The translations under genes and the position numbers were made by a program. Positions 1 to 9,703 of a stretch of DNA of 64,000 nucleotides are shown here, one piece after another. Source of the stretch: Porticoccaceae bacterium (GTDB taxonomy: Bacteria > Pseudomonadota > Gammaproteobacteria > Pseudomonadales > Porticoccaceae); the NCBI GenBank assembly GCA_029252555.1, contig JAQXBF010000005.1, positions 1-64,000 of the forward strand. Reading direction: 5' to 3'. Under the pieces are notes generated by a model. The model was given only the letters and a program-made list of their open reading frames with translations. It was not told the origin of the DNA and made no database searches. Numbering within the stretch: position 1 is the stretch's first letter; each line of letters starts with the position of its first letter.

Positions 1-83
1 GTCGTAGTTTGCCCGTACGTGGACAACGTACTAAGACGAATGCGCGCACCCGTAAAGGGCCGCGTCGTCCCATAAAAAGATAA
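1..83 (+). CDS. rpsM: 30S ribosomal protein S13, C-terminal end (partial)
   Basis: Only the last 26 codons are inside the window, read from base 3 to a TAA at 81-83. The tail contains LPVRGQRTKTNARTRKGP, the conserved basic C-terminus of S13 that reaches into the decoding region of the 30S head and contacts P-site tRNA. It is followed 15 bases later by rpsK, the normal alpha-operon order (rpsM-rpsK-rpsD-rpoA-rplQ). The start lies outside the window. Confidence 0.95.
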   Translation, partial: RSLPVRGQRTKTNARTRKGPRRPIKR

Positions 84-98
84 TTAGGATCATTTCTA

Positions 99-491
99 AT
101 GGCAAAAGCAGCAGCTAAACCGGCCCGTAAAAAGGTCAAAAAGACAGTTATAGATGGCGTAGCCCATATCTATGCTTCTTTTAACAATACGATTGTTACT
201 ATCACTGACCGTCAGGGAAATACTCTTTCCTGGGCAACGTCGGGCGGTTCAGGTTTCCGCGGTTCTCGTAAGAGTACCCCGTTTGCCGCCCAGGTCGCTG
301 CAGAGCGTGCTGGTGAAGCAGCAAAAGACTACGGATTGAAGAACCTTGACGTGCAAGTTAAAGGTCCAGGGCCCGGTCGTGAGTCGGCAGTTCGCGCACT
401 CAACAACGCTGGTTACAAAATTACTAATATTACCGATGTGACGCCTGTGCCCCATAACGGCTGTCGTCCACCGAAAAAACGTCGCGTGTAA
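99..491 (+). CDS. rpsK: 30S ribosomal protein S11
   Basis: The 130-residue product is the usual length for S11, a platform protein of the 30S subunit near the mRNA exit site. It carries the family signatures: the [13 protein letters not shown]-terminal strand, [17 protein letters not shown], and the C-terminal [16 protein letters not shown] tail. The start ATG at 99 follows rpsM closely, and the next gene, rpsD, begins 12 bases after its stop, so it belongs to the alpha operon. Nothing about it is unusual. Confidence 0.98.
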   Translation: MAKAAAKPARKKVKKTVIDGVAHIYASFNNTIVTITDRQGNTLSWATSGGSGFRGSRKSTPFAAQVAAERAGEAAKDYGLKNLDVQVKGPGPGRESAVRALNNAGYKITNITDVTPVPHNGCRPPKKRRV

Positions 492-503
492 GGGAGACAG
501 GAA

Positions 504-1124
504 ATGGCTAGATATCTCGGACCAACTTGTAAACTCTCACGCCGAGAAGGAACTGATCTGTTCCTCAAGAGTGGCGTTCGTCCATTAGAATCCAAGTGTC
601 GCTCAGAGAGCGCTCCTGGCCAGCACGGTCAGCGTCGCGGTCGTCTGTCTGACTACGGGGTTCAGCTTCGCGAGAAGCAAAAAGTGCGTCGTATTTATGG
701 CGTTCTTGAAAAGCAATTTCGCAACTACTACAAAGATGCTGCGCGTCTGAAAGGTAACACAGGTGAGAACCTGCTTACTCTTTTAGAGAAGCGTCTCGAT
801 AACGTTGTTTATCGCATGGGTTTTGGTGCGACACGCGCTGAATCACGTCAGTTAGTTGCCCATAATTCTATCTTGGTTAATGGCCAGAAGGTCAATATTG
901 CCTCTTTTAGAGTTCAGGAAGGTGATGTTGTTGGTCTTCGAGAGAAGTCCAAGAAGCAGCTTCGTGTTCAAACTGCTCTGCAGTTAGCAGCACAACGTGG
1001 TGAAGTTGAATGGCTGAATGTTGACAGTAATAAGATGGAAGGCACATTTACGCGCAATCCAGATCGTTCTGACTTACCGGCCGAGATCAATGAAAATCTG
1101 ATCGTCGAACTGTACTCCAAGTAA
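504..1124 (+). CDS. rpsD: 30S ribosomal protein S4
   Basis: A 206-residue S4 protein, a primary 16S rRNA binder that nucleates assembly of the 30S body. The sequence begins [16 protein letters not shown] and has the central S4 RNA-binding domain ([15 protein letters not shown], then the [11 protein letters not shown] region around residues 95-135). In E. coli, S4 is the translational repressor of the alpha operon. The same order here makes that regulation likely, but the mRNA pseudoknot target upstream of rpsM lies outside the window. A purine-rich AGGGAGACAG ribosome-binding site precedes the ATG. Confidence 0.98.
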   Translation: MARYLGPTCKLSRREGTDLFLKSGVRPLESKCRSESAPGQHGQRRGRLSDYGVQLREKQKVRRIYGVLEKQFRNYYKDAARLKGNTGENLLTLLEKRLDNVVYRMGFGATRAESRQLVAHNSILVNGQKVNIASFRVQEGDVVGLREKSKKQLRVQTALQLAAQRGEVEWLNVDSNKMEGTFTRNPDRSDLPAEINENLIVELYSK

Positions 1125-1152
1125 TCGCTGTTTAGCTCTTACAGGTAATACT

Positions 1153-2148
1153 ATGCAAAATTCTGCTACTGAATTTCTAACACCACGTAACATTGATGTA
1201 ACGTCTTATAATCCTACGCATGCAAAGGTTGTTCTTGAACCTTTAGAGCGCGGATTTGGGCATACTCTGGGTAATGCCCTGCGTCGTATTCTTCTTTCTT
1301 CTATGTCTGGCTGTGCCATTATCGAAGTAGAGATCGACGGTGTTGAGCACGAGTACTCCTCAATTGAGGGTGTTCAAGAGGACGTGATGGAAATCCTCCT
1401 TAACCTCAAGGGCGTTGCTATCGTCATGGAAGGCCGTGATGACACAACAGTTAGCCTTAATGTTAAAGGCCCTGGTCCTGTTACCGCTGGCGATATCGAG
1501 AGCGATGGACATATCGAAGTAATTAATCCTGAGCATGTTATTGCCAATATCTCTGGCAAGACAAGCTTAAGCATGCAGCTTCGCATCGTTCGTGGTCGCG
1601 GCTATCAGCCGTCTGACGCACGTGTCGCTGACGAAGAGACTCGCTCTATCGGCCGTTTGCAGCTAGACGCAACCTATAGCCCGATCTTTAAAGTGTCGTA
1701 CAGCGTAGAGAGTGCCCGTGTTGAGAACCGCACCGACCTCGATAAGCTGGTTTTAGAGCTTGAGACCAACGGTACCATTGACCCAGAAGAGTCTATTCGT
1801 CGTGCAGCGACTATCCTGCAACAGCAGATGGCCGTATTTGTTGATCTTGAAGGCGAGACTGCTGCAGAGCCTGAAGAAAAAGAAGAAGAGATCGATCCGA
1901 TCTTACTGCGTCCAGTTGATGATCTTGAACTGACTGTACGTTCTGCTAACTGCCTGAAGGCAGAGAGCATCTATTACATTGGTGATCTGATTCAGCGCAC
2001 CGAAGTTGAATTGCTGAAAACACCTAATCTGGGTAAGAAGTCCCTTACTGAGATCAAGGATGTATTGGCTTCTCGAGGGCTGTCTTTGGGTATGCGTCTT
2101 GAAAACTGGCCACCAGCAAGCTTGAAAAGTGAACGCGAACTAGTCTAA
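1153..2148 (+). CDS. rpoA: DNA-directed RNA polymerase alpha subunit
   Basis: The 331-residue alpha subunit has both expected domains. The N-terminal assembly domain (about 1-235) contains [20 protein letters not shown], which drives dimerisation and beta/beta-prime binding. A charged linker ([11 protein letters not shown], about 240-250) leads to the C-terminal domain (about 250-331), whose helix-hairpin-helix region ([26 protein letters not shown]) contacts UP elements and activators. It lies between rpsD and rplQ, as in other proteobacteria. Confidence 0.98.
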   Translation: MQNSATEFLTPRNIDVTSYNPTHAKVVLEPLERGFGHTLGNALRRILLSSMSGCAIIEVEIDGVEHEYSSIEGVQEDVMEILLNLKGVAIVMEGRDDTTVSLNVKGPGPVTAGDIESDGHIEVINPEHVIANISGKTSLSMQLRIVRGRGYQPSDARVADEETRSIGRLQLDATYSPIFKVSYSVESARVENRTDLDKLVLELETNGTIDPEESIRRAATILQQQMAVFVDLEGETAAEPEEKEEEIDPILLRPVDDLELTVRSANCLKAESIYYIGDLIQRTEVELLKTPNLGKKSLTEIKDVLASRGLSLGMRLENWPPASLKSERELV

Positions 2149-2204
2149 GGCTTGCTCGTATAGATATCATTGCTGAGACAGCAACGAATTAAGGAATAAT
2201 AATC

Positions 2205-2606
2205 ATGCGTCATCGTTACAGTGGCCGCAAACTGAATAAATCTGGCCCTCACCGCAGGGCAATGTTTCGCAATATGACTGCGTCTCTGGTTGAGCACGAG
2301 TTGATTAGAACCACTTTGCCTAAGGCTAAAGAATTGCGCCGTTTTGCAGAGCCTTTAATTACACTGGCTAAAGAAGACAACGTTGCAAACCGTCGACTGG
2401 CATTTGACCGTCTGCGTAACAAGGAGGCAGTAGGTAAACTATTTACCGACCTCGGTCCGCGTTTTCAGGAACGTCCTGGTGGTTACCTGCGTATTCTAAA
2501 GTGCGGCGCCCGTACGGGCGACAATGCACCTATGGCCTATGTTGAATTGGTTGGTCGTGAAGTTGTTGATGCAGACGAAGAAGCATTGGAAGTCGTCGTT
2601 GAATAA
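2205..2606 (+). CDS. rplQ: 50S ribosomal protein L17
   Basis: A 133-residue L17 protein of the 50S subunit, located near the exit tunnel surface. It starts [20 protein letters not shown], and the [20 protein letters not shown] segment is typical. It is the last gene of the alpha operon, with AAGGAATAA ahead of the ATG and a strong intrinsic terminator just after the stop. The acidic tail ([14 protein letters not shown]) is a slightly extended bacterial variant. Confidence 0.98.
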   Translation: MRHRYSGRKLNKSGPHRRAMFRNMTASLVEHELIRTTLPKAKELRRFAEPLITLAKEDNVANRRLAFDRLRNKEAVGKLFTDLGPRFQERPGGYLRILKCGARTGDNAPMAYVELVGREVVDADEEALEVVVE

Positions 2607-2620
2607 GCTCGCTGTCAATG

Positions 2621-2650
2621 AAAAAAGCCGAGCCTAGCTCGGCTTTTTTA
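2621..2650. terminator. Bidirectional intrinsic terminator
   Basis: The sequence AAAAAAGCCGAGC-CTA-GCTCGGCTTTTTT forms a perfect GC-rich stem with a three-base loop, flanked by an A-run and a T-run. It can therefore end transcription of the alpha operon on the plus strand and of the apaH operon arriving on the minus strand. Confidence 0.92.
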
Positions 2651-2687
2651 TGCCTGTCATAAAATCTGCTGCACTTAGAGAATGGGC

Positions 2688-3485
2688 TCAGGCAGGTTGG
2701 TGAAAGTATTCCCGGCTCTGTAGATTCATCAGTCGCATTGGCCCTCCCCAGACACAGCCAGTGTCCATAGCAAATACATTCTCACCGCAGTCACGCCCTT
2801 CAAGCGCAGCCCAGTGGCCAAAGACAATCTTATCCTGTGCCGTCTTTCTGTTACTGTGAGCAAACCAAGGCTGGAAGGGCAGAGGCATCTCTAGCGAATT
2901 TTTTGATTCCAGCTCCAAACCCCCATTGGGCTTACAGAAGCGCATTCTGGTTAAGTAATTGGTAATCACCCGCCAACGTTCCGGCCCTTCTAGGCTTTCA
3001 GACCAAACCGCAGGTAGGTTGCCATACATATGTTGAAAATACCGAGCGCTTTCGCCCGACTGTAAAACGCCGCTGATCTCCTCAGCCAGACGATAGGCAG
3101 TTGCCATATCCCAGATCGGTGGCACACCAGCATGAACGATATGATAGTCACCTGCTTTCATTAACAGGGGGTGTCCCTGCAACCAATGCAGCAATTCATC
3201 ACTATCAGGAGCGGCGAGAATTTCGTTGAGAGTATCTTTATTAGTTGGGCCCCTAACACCCTGTGCAATGGCCAATAGATGAAGATCATGGTTGCCCAAA
3301 ACCATTTTGAAAGCGGGGCCCAAGTCCTTGCAAAAGCGCATTGTTTCGAGGGATTTAGGGCCGCGGTTAATCAGGTCACCGACTGAGATCAGCTGATCCT
3401 GCCTCGAGTCAAAAGACACTTGATCCAACAGCTGTAGTAAAGGGTCCAAGCAGCCCTGAATGTCACCTACAGCATACTGTGTCAT
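2688..3485 (-). CDS. apaH: Bis(5'-nucleosyl)-tetraphosphatase, symmetrical
   Basis: The 265-residue product is a calcineurin-type phosphoesterase that splits Ap4A into two ADP. It can also remove Np4A caps from bacterial RNA. The metal-binding motifs are present in order: GDIQGC near residue 7, GDLINRGP near residue 36, GNHD near residue 64, and the later VHAGVPP and GHWAALEG blocks. It is the last gene of the minus-strand run lptD-surA-pdxA-ksgA-apaG-apaH, and its start abuts the apaG stop. Its end faces the bidirectional terminator. Confidence 0.96.
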   Translation of the reverse strand: MTQYAVGDIQGCLDPLLQLLDQVSFDSRQDQLISVGDLINRGPKSLETMRFCKDLGPAFKMVLGNHDLHLLAIAQGVRGPTNKDTLNEILAAPDSDELLHWLQGHPLLMKAGDYHIVHAGVPPIWDMATAYRLAEEISGVLQSGESARYFQHMYGNLPAVWSESLEGPERWRVITNYLTRMRFCKPNGGLELESKNSLEMPLPFQPWFAHSNRKTAQDKIVFGHWAALEGRDCGENVFAMDTGCVWGGPMRLMNLQSREYFHQPA

Positions 3486-3866
3486 TTAGTTAACAGCATG
3501 GGGGGTGGAGAGTAAAAAGGGTTCTATGGGCGCGTCGAAGGGGTTGCCGTCGCTGCCAACAAGCTGATAAGAACCCTGCATGGTGCCAACCGGTGTTTCA
3601 ATAACAACGCCACTGCTATATTGGTAAACACCACCAGCTTCTATAAGGGGTTGCTCACCAATCACTCCATCGCCACGCACCTCCTGTCGCTCTTGATTGG
3701 CGTCGACAATAATCCAGTGGCGGCTCAGTAGCTGCGCCCCTTCACCGCCTTGATTCTCGATGCGGATATGGTAGGCAAAGGCAAAACGACTTTGCTCTGG
3801 TTGAGAATGAGCAGATAGATATTCGGTAGTCACACTAACCATAATAGGTTGGCTGTTAGAGGTCAT
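3486..3866 (-). CDS. apaG: ApaG protein (DUF525, CorD)
   Basis: The 126-residue single-domain protein has the immunoglobulin-like ApaG fold. Visible family features are the YHIRIENQGGEGAQLLSRHWIIVDANQ strands and the GVVIETPVGTMQGSYQLVG block. Its biochemical role is unsettled: older work ties it to divalent-cation resistance in Salmonella. Its position between ksgA and apaH is almost universal in gammaproteobacteria. It overlaps ksgA by 4 bases, which suggests translational coupling. Confidence 0.95.
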   Translation of the reverse strand: MTSNSQPIMVSVTTEYLSAHSQPEQSRFAFAYHIRIENQGGEGAQLLSRHWIIVDANQERQEVRGDGVIGEQPLIEAGGVYQYSSGVVIETPVGTMQGSYQLVGSDGNPFDAPIEPFLLSTPHAVN

Positions 3867-4672
3867 AGGGACTTATTTAAACTCCTGCTGATACGGTTAG
3901 AAAGGGCCACAAATTCGGCAACTGATAGCTCCTCTGGGCGGCGGGACAGATCAATGCTAGCTTCCTTGCCCTCGGCAGACTCAAGATGTTCAAGATAGCT
4001 GCGAAGACAGTTGCGCAATGTCTTGCGCCGCTGCTGAAAACTCTGGCTGACAACCTGACTCAGCAATGCTTCATCATCGGCCAGACAGGGCATGGTCTTA
4101 TGTGGTTTAAGGCGAACTACAGCAGACTGTACTTTGGGTGCAGGACGGAATGATTCTGGTGGCACAGGTATTAAGGGCATCACACGGCAATAATATTGAA
4201 TCATTACCGACAGGCGGCCATAGGCCTTGGTGCCTGGCGCTGCGCTGAGGCGATCTACAACCTCCCGCTGCAACATAAAATGCATATCAGAAATCAGGTG
4301 GCGCACTTTTAACAGATGAAACAGCAGTGGTGTAGAAATATTGTAGGGCAGGTTGCCCACCAGGCGCAGATCACGGCCATCATGCAGCTCGGAAAAATCC
4401 ATTTTTAAAGCGTCGCCACTATGGATGGTAAAACCGGAGTAATTGGCGAATTTCTGCCCCAGAAACTCCACCAAATCTCGGTCTAATTCCATTACCGACA
4501 TATTGGGGCAAAGTTCTACAAGATGTTCAGTAATAGCGGCCATACCCGGGCCAATCTCCACCAGATTTTGCTCAGGCTTAGGTGCCACAGCAGAGATAAT
4601 CTGGGCAATAATCTGTTGGTCGACAAGGAAATTTTGCCCAAAGCGTTTGCGGGCCTGATGATTTAAGCTCAA
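3863..4672 (-). CDS. rsmA: 16S rRNA dimethyladenosine transferase
   Basis: A 269-residue KsgA/RsmA enzyme that dimethylates the two adjacent adenosines of the 3'-terminal hairpin of 16S rRNA, a late 30S assembly checkpoint. The start [11 protein letters not shown] is diagnostic. The SAM-binding motif IGPGMAAIT lies near residue 40, the acidic motif at SGDALKMDF, and the catalytic NLPYNIS motif near residue 107. The C-terminal region has the [10 protein letters not shown] helix. It overlaps pdxA by 4 bases upstream and apaG by 4 bases downstream. Confidence 0.97.
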   Translation of the reverse strand: MSLNHQARKRFGQNFLVDQQIIAQIISAVAPKPEQNLVEIGPGMAAITEHLVELCPNMSVMELDRDLVEFLGQKFANYSGFTIHSGDALKMDFSELHDGRDLRLVGNLPYNISTPLLFHLLKVRHLISDMHFMLQREVVDRLSAAPGTKAYGRLSVMIQYYCRVMPLIPVPPESFRPAPKVQSAVVRLKPHKTMPCLADDEALLSQVVSQSFQQRRKTLRNCLRSYLEHLESAEGKEASIDLSRRPEELSVAEFVALSNRISRSLNKSL

Positions 4673-5661
4673 CGGTTACCTGCACTGGCTGTTGCCATCT
4701 GTATTGCTACCTGAATGGCAGTTACCAAGCTGCCATTATCTGCGGTGCCTGTCCCCGCCAGATCAAGGGCAGTGCCATGATCCACGGAGGTGCGAATAAT
4801 AGGCAGACCCAAAGTGATATTGGCTGCGCGGCCAAAGCCCTGATATTTCAAAACCGGGAGCCCCTGATCGTGATACATCGCCAGCACGGCATCGGCAGAT
4901 TGGAGATATTTTCCAGTGAACAGTGTATCTGCAGGCAGAGGACCGATAATATCAACAGCCTGACTTCTGAACTGTTGCAGCACTGGCTCAATAATGTCTA
5001 TTTCTTCCCGGCCCAAATGGCCGCCTTCGCCCGCGTGGGGGTTAAGGCCGCAAACCAAAATTTTGGGTTGAGCAATATTAAACTTTGCCTTGAGGTCATG
5101 TTGCAGAACATTGATAACCTCAATTAATAACTCAGCACTAATAGCACCTGCCACATCTTTTAGAGGCAAATGGGTAGTGGCCAGAGCAACTCGCAGCTCT
5201 TGTGTTGCCAGCATCATCACCACAGTTGCACTGTTGGTTTTGTCCGCTAGGTATTCAGTGTGCCCAGAAAAAGATATGCCGGCATCATTGATAATAGATT
5301 TCTGCACTGGGCCAGTGATCATGGCTTGACAAAATCCGGATTGGCAACTGGCAATGGCAGCGTCCAAGGTTTGCAGAACATAGGGGGCATTGCTTTGATT
5401 TAATTGCCCAGCCACCGCTGTTTCCTCCAGAGGAGTGGCAGATAAGACAAGTGTTCCCGCTAAGGTTGGTACTGGCGCTGCGGTTAGGTCGAAGGGTAAG
5501 ATTTTCAGGGGTAGCCCAAGCTGCTGAGCTCGCTGAGTTAACATGTCCGGGTCAGCAAAGGCGACCAGTTCGGCTTCCTGTTGCTGCTGTACAGTTTGAA
5601 TCAATAGATCGGGCCCGACACCAGCTGGTTCCCCTGGTGTCAGTGCCAGTTTTAATGTCAT
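4669..5661 (-). CDS. pdxA: 4-hydroxythreonine-4-phosphate dehydrogenase
   Basis: The 330-residue enzyme oxidises 4-phosphohydroxy-L-threonine in the DXP-dependent pyridoxal phosphate pathway. It shows the opening [15 protein letters not shown] block, [13 protein letters not shown], the metal-binding SGHTEYLA motif and the C-terminal [21 protein letters not shown] segment. It sits in the conserved surA-pdxA-ksgA order and overlaps both neighbours by 4 bases, so the three are probably translationally coupled. Confidence 0.97.
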   Translation of the reverse strand: MTLKLALTPGEPAGVGPDLLIQTVQQQQEAELVAFADPDMLTQRAQQLGLPLKILPFDLTAAPVPTLAGTLVLSATPLEETAVAGQLNQSNAPYVLQTLDAAIASCQSGFCQAMITGPVQKSIINDAGISFSGHTEYLADKTNSATVVMMLATQELRVALATTHLPLKDVAGAISAELLIEVINVLQHDLKAKFNIAQPKILVCGLNPHAGEGGHLGREEIDIIEPVLQQFRSQAVDIIGPLPADTLFTGKYLQSADAVLAMYHDQGLPVLKYQGFGRAANITLGLPIIRTSVDHGTALDLAGTGTADNGSLVTAIQVAIQMATASAGNR

Positions 5662-6971
5662 GACTTAGATGACTCTTTTATCTCAATAAAGGCTTCGTCG
5701 CGAATCTCTTGCAGCCATACCTGAAGCTCTTCCTCGTACTTGCGTTGACGCAGCATATTCTCAGCTCGGTTGCGCAGAATATCGCCACTAAAGTCCTGTT
5801 TGCGACGCTCAGTCACCTGCAGGATATGCCAGCCAAACTGTGAGCTGAAAGGCGCGCTGATCTCGTCGACCGCGATGCCGTTCATCGTCTGTTCGAACTC
5901 AGGCACAAACATGCCTGGGGTTGACCAGCCCAACTCACCGCCCTTAAGCCCGGAGCCTGGGTCTTCAGAAAACTCTTTTGCCAGCTCGGCAAAGTCTTCT
6001 CCGGCGAGAACCCGATCACGCAAGCTATTAAGCTCGGCTACTGTGGTATCTTGATCGCGAATTTGATTCGGCTTGATAAGGATATGCCGCGCAAAGTGCT
6101 GCTCAATTAATTGCTCGCCACCACCGCGACGCTCATAGAGTTTAAGTAGGTGGTAACCGGCACCACTGCGAATGGGCTCCGAGATCTCTCCCAACCCCAT
6201 ATCTTCAACGGCATCAATAAACACTCCTGGCAGCTGGGCCATTTTCCGCCAGCCCAAATCACCACCCTGAAGGGCCGATTGATCTGCGGAGTTAGCTATA
6301 GCCAGTTGGCGGAAGTCTGTGCCTGCAATGGTCTGAGCGCGCAAGTCATTGGCTCTAGCCAATACCTTATCGGCATCCGCTGTGCTGGAGCTGCTTTGCA
6401 CACTAAGCAAAATCTGCCCAACGTTGACATCGGGTGAGGTTAAAAATCGTCCTTCCTCGGAGTTGAGGAAATTATCTAGTTCCTGCTCACTAATGCGAAT
6501 GCGGCGCATCACCTTGCCCTGCTGTACGCGCATTAGCGTCATTTCATTGCGAATCTCTTCGCGAATATTAGCCACTGTCTGCCCCTGAGCATGAATCTGC
6601 TCTACATACTGTTCCATACTGAGCTTGTTGCCTGCCGCGATTCGTGCCATAGCCATATTGAGCTCTTCATCAGGAATTCGCACACCAGCACTGTAGGCTA
6701 TATTCAACTGTAGACGCTCTGAGATGAGTCTATCCAATACCTGCTGCAGCAAGATTTCTTGGGGCGGTGGCTGGGTACCAGATTGCTGTATCTGGGCATA
6801 GACACTGGCTACTCGCAGATCGAGTTCACTCTGCAATACAACATCGTCATCGACGATGGCGATAACCTTGTCCAATAACTGTATCTGAGCCGTGGCTGAG
6901 AATGAAACGAGCAAGGCGCAGGCCGCAAGCGTTGTAGCCAATAAAAATTTAGAAGGTTTCCAGAGGTTCAT
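5658..6971 (-). CDS. surA: Periplasmic chaperone and peptidyl-prolyl isomerase SurA
   Basis: SurA escorts unfolded outer-membrane proteins, including LptD encoded just upstream, to the BAM complex. The product has an N-terminal signal peptide ([22 protein letters not shown]), a helical chaperone region, and two parvulin/PpiC domains: one containing [14 protein letters not shown] and one containing [12 protein letters not shown]. The chosen start is the third of three nearby ATGs (6986, 6977, 6971) because it gives the most regular signal peptide. None has a clear Shine-Dalgarno. Whichever is used, the start lies inside the 3' end of lptD, so translation is probably coupled. Confidence 0.95.
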   Translation of the reverse strand: MNLWKPSKFLLATTLAACALLVSFSATAQIQLLDKVIAIVDDDVVLQSELDLRVASVYAQIQQSGTQPPPQEILLQQVLDRLISERLQLNIAYSAGVRIPDEELNMAMARIAAGNKLSMEQYVEQIHAQGQTVANIREEIRNEMTLMRVQQGKVMRRIRISEQELDNFLNSEEGRFLTSPDVNVGQILLSVQSSSSTADADKVLARANDLRAQTIAGTDFRQLAIANSADQSALQGGDLGWRKMAQLPGVFIDAVEDMGLGEISEPIRSGAGYHLLKLYERRGGGEQLIEQHFARHILIKPNQIRDQDTTVAELNSLRDRVLAGEDFAELAKEFSEDPGSGLKGGELGWSTPGMFVPEFEQTMNGIAVDEISAPFSSQFGWHILQVTERRKQDFSGDILRNRAENMLRQRKYEEELQVWLQEIRDEAFIEIKESSKS

Positions 6972-9534
6972 AACCATAAATACCATTGTTAAGCATTGTA
7001 TCTACCCGACTGCCAGTACCAGCCAGACCTTTAAATTGGATTTGGAAGAAGATACCGTTTCTTGCTTTGAGCTCTTCTTCCGGAAACAGTATTTCATCTT
7101 CACGATCAAGCCAGCGTCGCGCGACTAGACTAGCACGCCAGCAGCAGCTGTTGTATTCGAAACCAGCAAACAGCTCAAGTTCCCTCTTGTTGGTGAAGTC
7201 ATGGTTCCAACGCCCCACCCAGTTGAAATTGCCGGCTACAGGAACAAAAGCGGATAAATCAGCCTGTTCAATATCCTGATCTACTTCCATACCAAAAAAC
7301 AGGCGCGGTGACCTGCGAGTATATCTGTAGGTAAAGTTAAACAGCCGATTTTGACCATCATTGTAGCGCACACCCAAACTACTTTTTTCCAGCTCATTGT
7401 CATGGTTGTCATAGATAACATCACTGGTAATACGCCAGTCTTTAGAGACCCGCGCTGCCCATTCAATAGCCAGAGGAGATTGGTTGCGGCTCAGTTCGTC
7501 AAGTTCCGCGATGCTGGGGTCAGCAGACAGAGTCACCCTGCGGTCGGCATAATAGATCGACTGGGCAAACCGGGCCCTAAATCTTTCTTGGCCGGTTTTT
7601 TGGTCGATATACCTGCTGGTAAATGCAATGGTCATGCGATTTTCGTCAGAAATTCTATCCCCGCCATTAAAACGATTTTCTCGAAACAATAAGTCGTATG
7701 AGGGAGTAAATTCTCTGGTATCAAAATCTGGCAGCCTAGATTGATCCTTGTAGTCCGCCCTTACATAGTATATTCGGGGCTCAAAAAACTGTTTGTAATT
7801 GTTCAGCCAGCTCACATTTCGCTGGAGGTAAATACCAGTATCAATGGAATAGACTGGCACCGACACCGAGGGGCTTGCATCCAGTAGTGCCGAGTGCTGC
7901 CCTGCATCGAGACTGTAAGATAAATGCCTCGCCCTTACTTGGGGTTTAAAGTAGCCCCAGCTCCAGCGTTTGTCCCAGCTTATACCGTACTCTATGCTAC
8001 TGCGACTGCCGGTCACAAAGCTGTCGTCGCTGTGGTTAAACACAGAGTGACGGTTCTTTAAATCTATGACTACCGAGTTGGGGAGGCGGTAGTAGCCATC
8101 TGCTGAAATTTGCGGCAGCACTGAATACTGGTCGGCTAGACCCTGAGTAATTACCTGATAATCTTGAGCCGCCACTGAATAATTCCAATGCTTGGTCCTA
8201 TAGCTAGCCGAGGCCCGGCGCTGAAGGTGAGTCAGACTATTATCATCCAGAGTCAGATTGCCCAAATCACGAAAGTAATCCATATCGCTGACATGGTTAA
8301 TATCGAGAAATGTCGACCAGGGGCGCCCTGCACCACCAGCATGTTTCAGTGCAGTGAGATAGCGGTCTTCCCCTTCGTTGGGGCGCAGGCCTGTGACAGG
8401 GTCAATTTTTTCATCGTCGGCTCCGCCTTTGTCACTGCCCAAAAAACTGGCGAGAATCTGGTTTTCTGACCAACTATTCAGGTAACGAAGATCAGTTTCT
8501 ATGCCAACACCGCGCTCTTGAATGTAGCGGGGAGTAATAGTGGCATCGTAGTTAGGGGCAATATTCCAATAGATGGGCTGAGCAAAATCCAGACCATTTT
8601 CCTTATCTGCACTGATGGTCGGGAATAATAAGCCAGAGGATCGCCGGTCATCGACAGGGAAGCGGATATAAGGCAAATAGAAAACCGGCACATCCTTTAC
8701 TTCGAGGCGCGCACTTTTGACCGTCGCAAAACCAGTATTTTGGTCAATATCAATTTCACTCGTCACCAACTGCCAAGTGTTGTCGCCGGGCTCACAGGCA
8801 GAGTAAGTTGCTTCATCAATAACAATAATGCCCTCTTTATTGCGCGAGAGGGTCTCGGCATTTCCCCGCACCGAAGCCTCGTGGAGCACATAGGTGGCAT
8901 TATTAATTTGCACCTCTTTGCTATCGATATCGACCTTCGCGTTGTCTCCAAGTAGCAACATTCCTGGCTCGCGGAAGCGAACATTGCCCTCCAAAACAAC
9001 TTGGCGATTGACTTGATTAACCACGGCGCTATCACTGCGCACCTGGCGGTAACCCTGAGATATCTGCACATCGCCCTCGAGCAGAGCAATGTCATCTTGC
9101 ATGGCTTCAGTGCTATTGGCATTTACTCGCAGGGAGGCCTGTTCCGGCGGTATGTCGGCATCAGGGTAATCTCTGGTAGGTTCTATGTAGGCACCACAGC
9201 AGTTTTCATCCAGAGCGGCCCTTTGCTCTGGGGTCATCTCGGGTTCTTCAACCCAGTCCAAATTGCGCACTGTCGCTAATCGGGGTTCCTCGGGGTTCGA
9301 AGCCTTTTGCACAAAGCTACGAGCTGGCCGTGGGACCAAATTTTCACTACTTATGGCCTCTTCAATACAGAGCCAGTCGCCACTTGTATCCGCCGAGCAA
9401 CTCCATTGGAATGGCTGCTCATCATCTGCCACAGAGATCACAGGAACGGCTCCCCCAGCAACCAGCATAAGGCCCCACAAATTGCGGACTATGGTCGGGT
9501 GGCGCTTTAAAACGGCTCGGTGCAAAACTGTCAT
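6949..9534 (-). CDS. lptD: LPS-assembly protein LptD
   Basis: The 861-residue outer-membrane translocon inserts lipopolysaccharide into the outer leaflet together with the lipoprotein LptE, encoded at 14459. After a signal region (about 1-36) there is a jellyroll OstA/LptA-like domain (DIALLEGDVQISQGYRQVRSDSA, about 150-300) and a large beta-barrel. Cysteines needed for the interdomain disulfides are visible: C46 and C56 near the N-terminus and the adjacent Cys pair in YNSCCWR near the C-terminus. An extra CC pair occurs at about 112-113. It is the first gene of the minus-strand operon and is divergent from amgK. Confidence 0.96.
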   Translation of the reverse strand: MTVLHRAVLKRHPTIVRNLWGLMLVAGGAVPVISVADDEQPFQWSCSADTSGDWLCIEEAISSENLVPRPARSFVQKASNPEEPRLATVRNLDWVEEPEMTPEQRAALDENCCGAYIEPTRDYPDADIPPEQASLRVNANSTEAMQDDIALLEGDVQISQGYRQVRSDSAVVNQVNRQVVLEGNVRFREPGMLLLGDNAKVDIDSKEVQINNATYVLHEASVRGNAETLSRNKEGIIVIDEATYSACEPGDNTWQLVTSEIDIDQNTGFATVKSARLEVKDVPVFYLPYIRFPVDDRRSSGLLFPTISADKENGLDFAQPIYWNIAPNYDATITPRYIQERGVGIETDLRYLNSWSENQILASFLGSDKGGADDEKIDPVTGLRPNEGEDRYLTALKHAGGAGRPWSTFLDINHVSDMDYFRDLGNLTLDDNSLTHLQRRASASYRTKHWNYSVAAQDYQVITQGLADQYSVLPQISADGYYRLPNSVVIDLKNRHSVFNHSDDSFVTGSRSSIEYGISWDKRWSWGYFKPQVRARHLSYSLDAGQHSALLDASPSVSVPVYSIDTGIYLQRNVSWLNNYKQFFEPRIYYVRADYKDQSRLPDFDTREFTPSYDLLFRENRFNGGDRISDENRMTIAFTSRYIDQKTGQERFRARFAQSIYYADRRVTLSADPSIAELDELSRNQSPLAIEWAARVSKDWRITSDVIYDNHDNELEKSSLGVRYNDGQNRLFNFTYRYTRRSPRLFFGMEVDQDIEQADLSAFVPVAGNFNWVGRWNHDFTNKRELELFAGFEYNSCCWRASLVARRWLDREDEILFPEEELKARNGIFFQIQFKGLAGTGSRVDTMLNNGIYGYEPLETF

Positions 9535-9703
9535 CCAGAGAATCTTTTACTTGCCAACATTTTACCTGATATCTGCCTTGAGTAGAGACCTCTAATTGCC
9601 GCAAATAGGCTAGAATGGACTTTTTTTACCCCAGTCCAAATTTGAGCTGGTATAGACCGCCAAGTAAGACATAATAATTAGCATTGAAAACAGGGTTTAA
9701 GCA

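Noticed and set aside
135-375. Any hidden element inside rpsK
   Set aside because: The open frames on the other strand follow from codon bias of the ribosomal protein gene and have no ribosome-binding site; the low-scored note in the findings only records that nothing was found.
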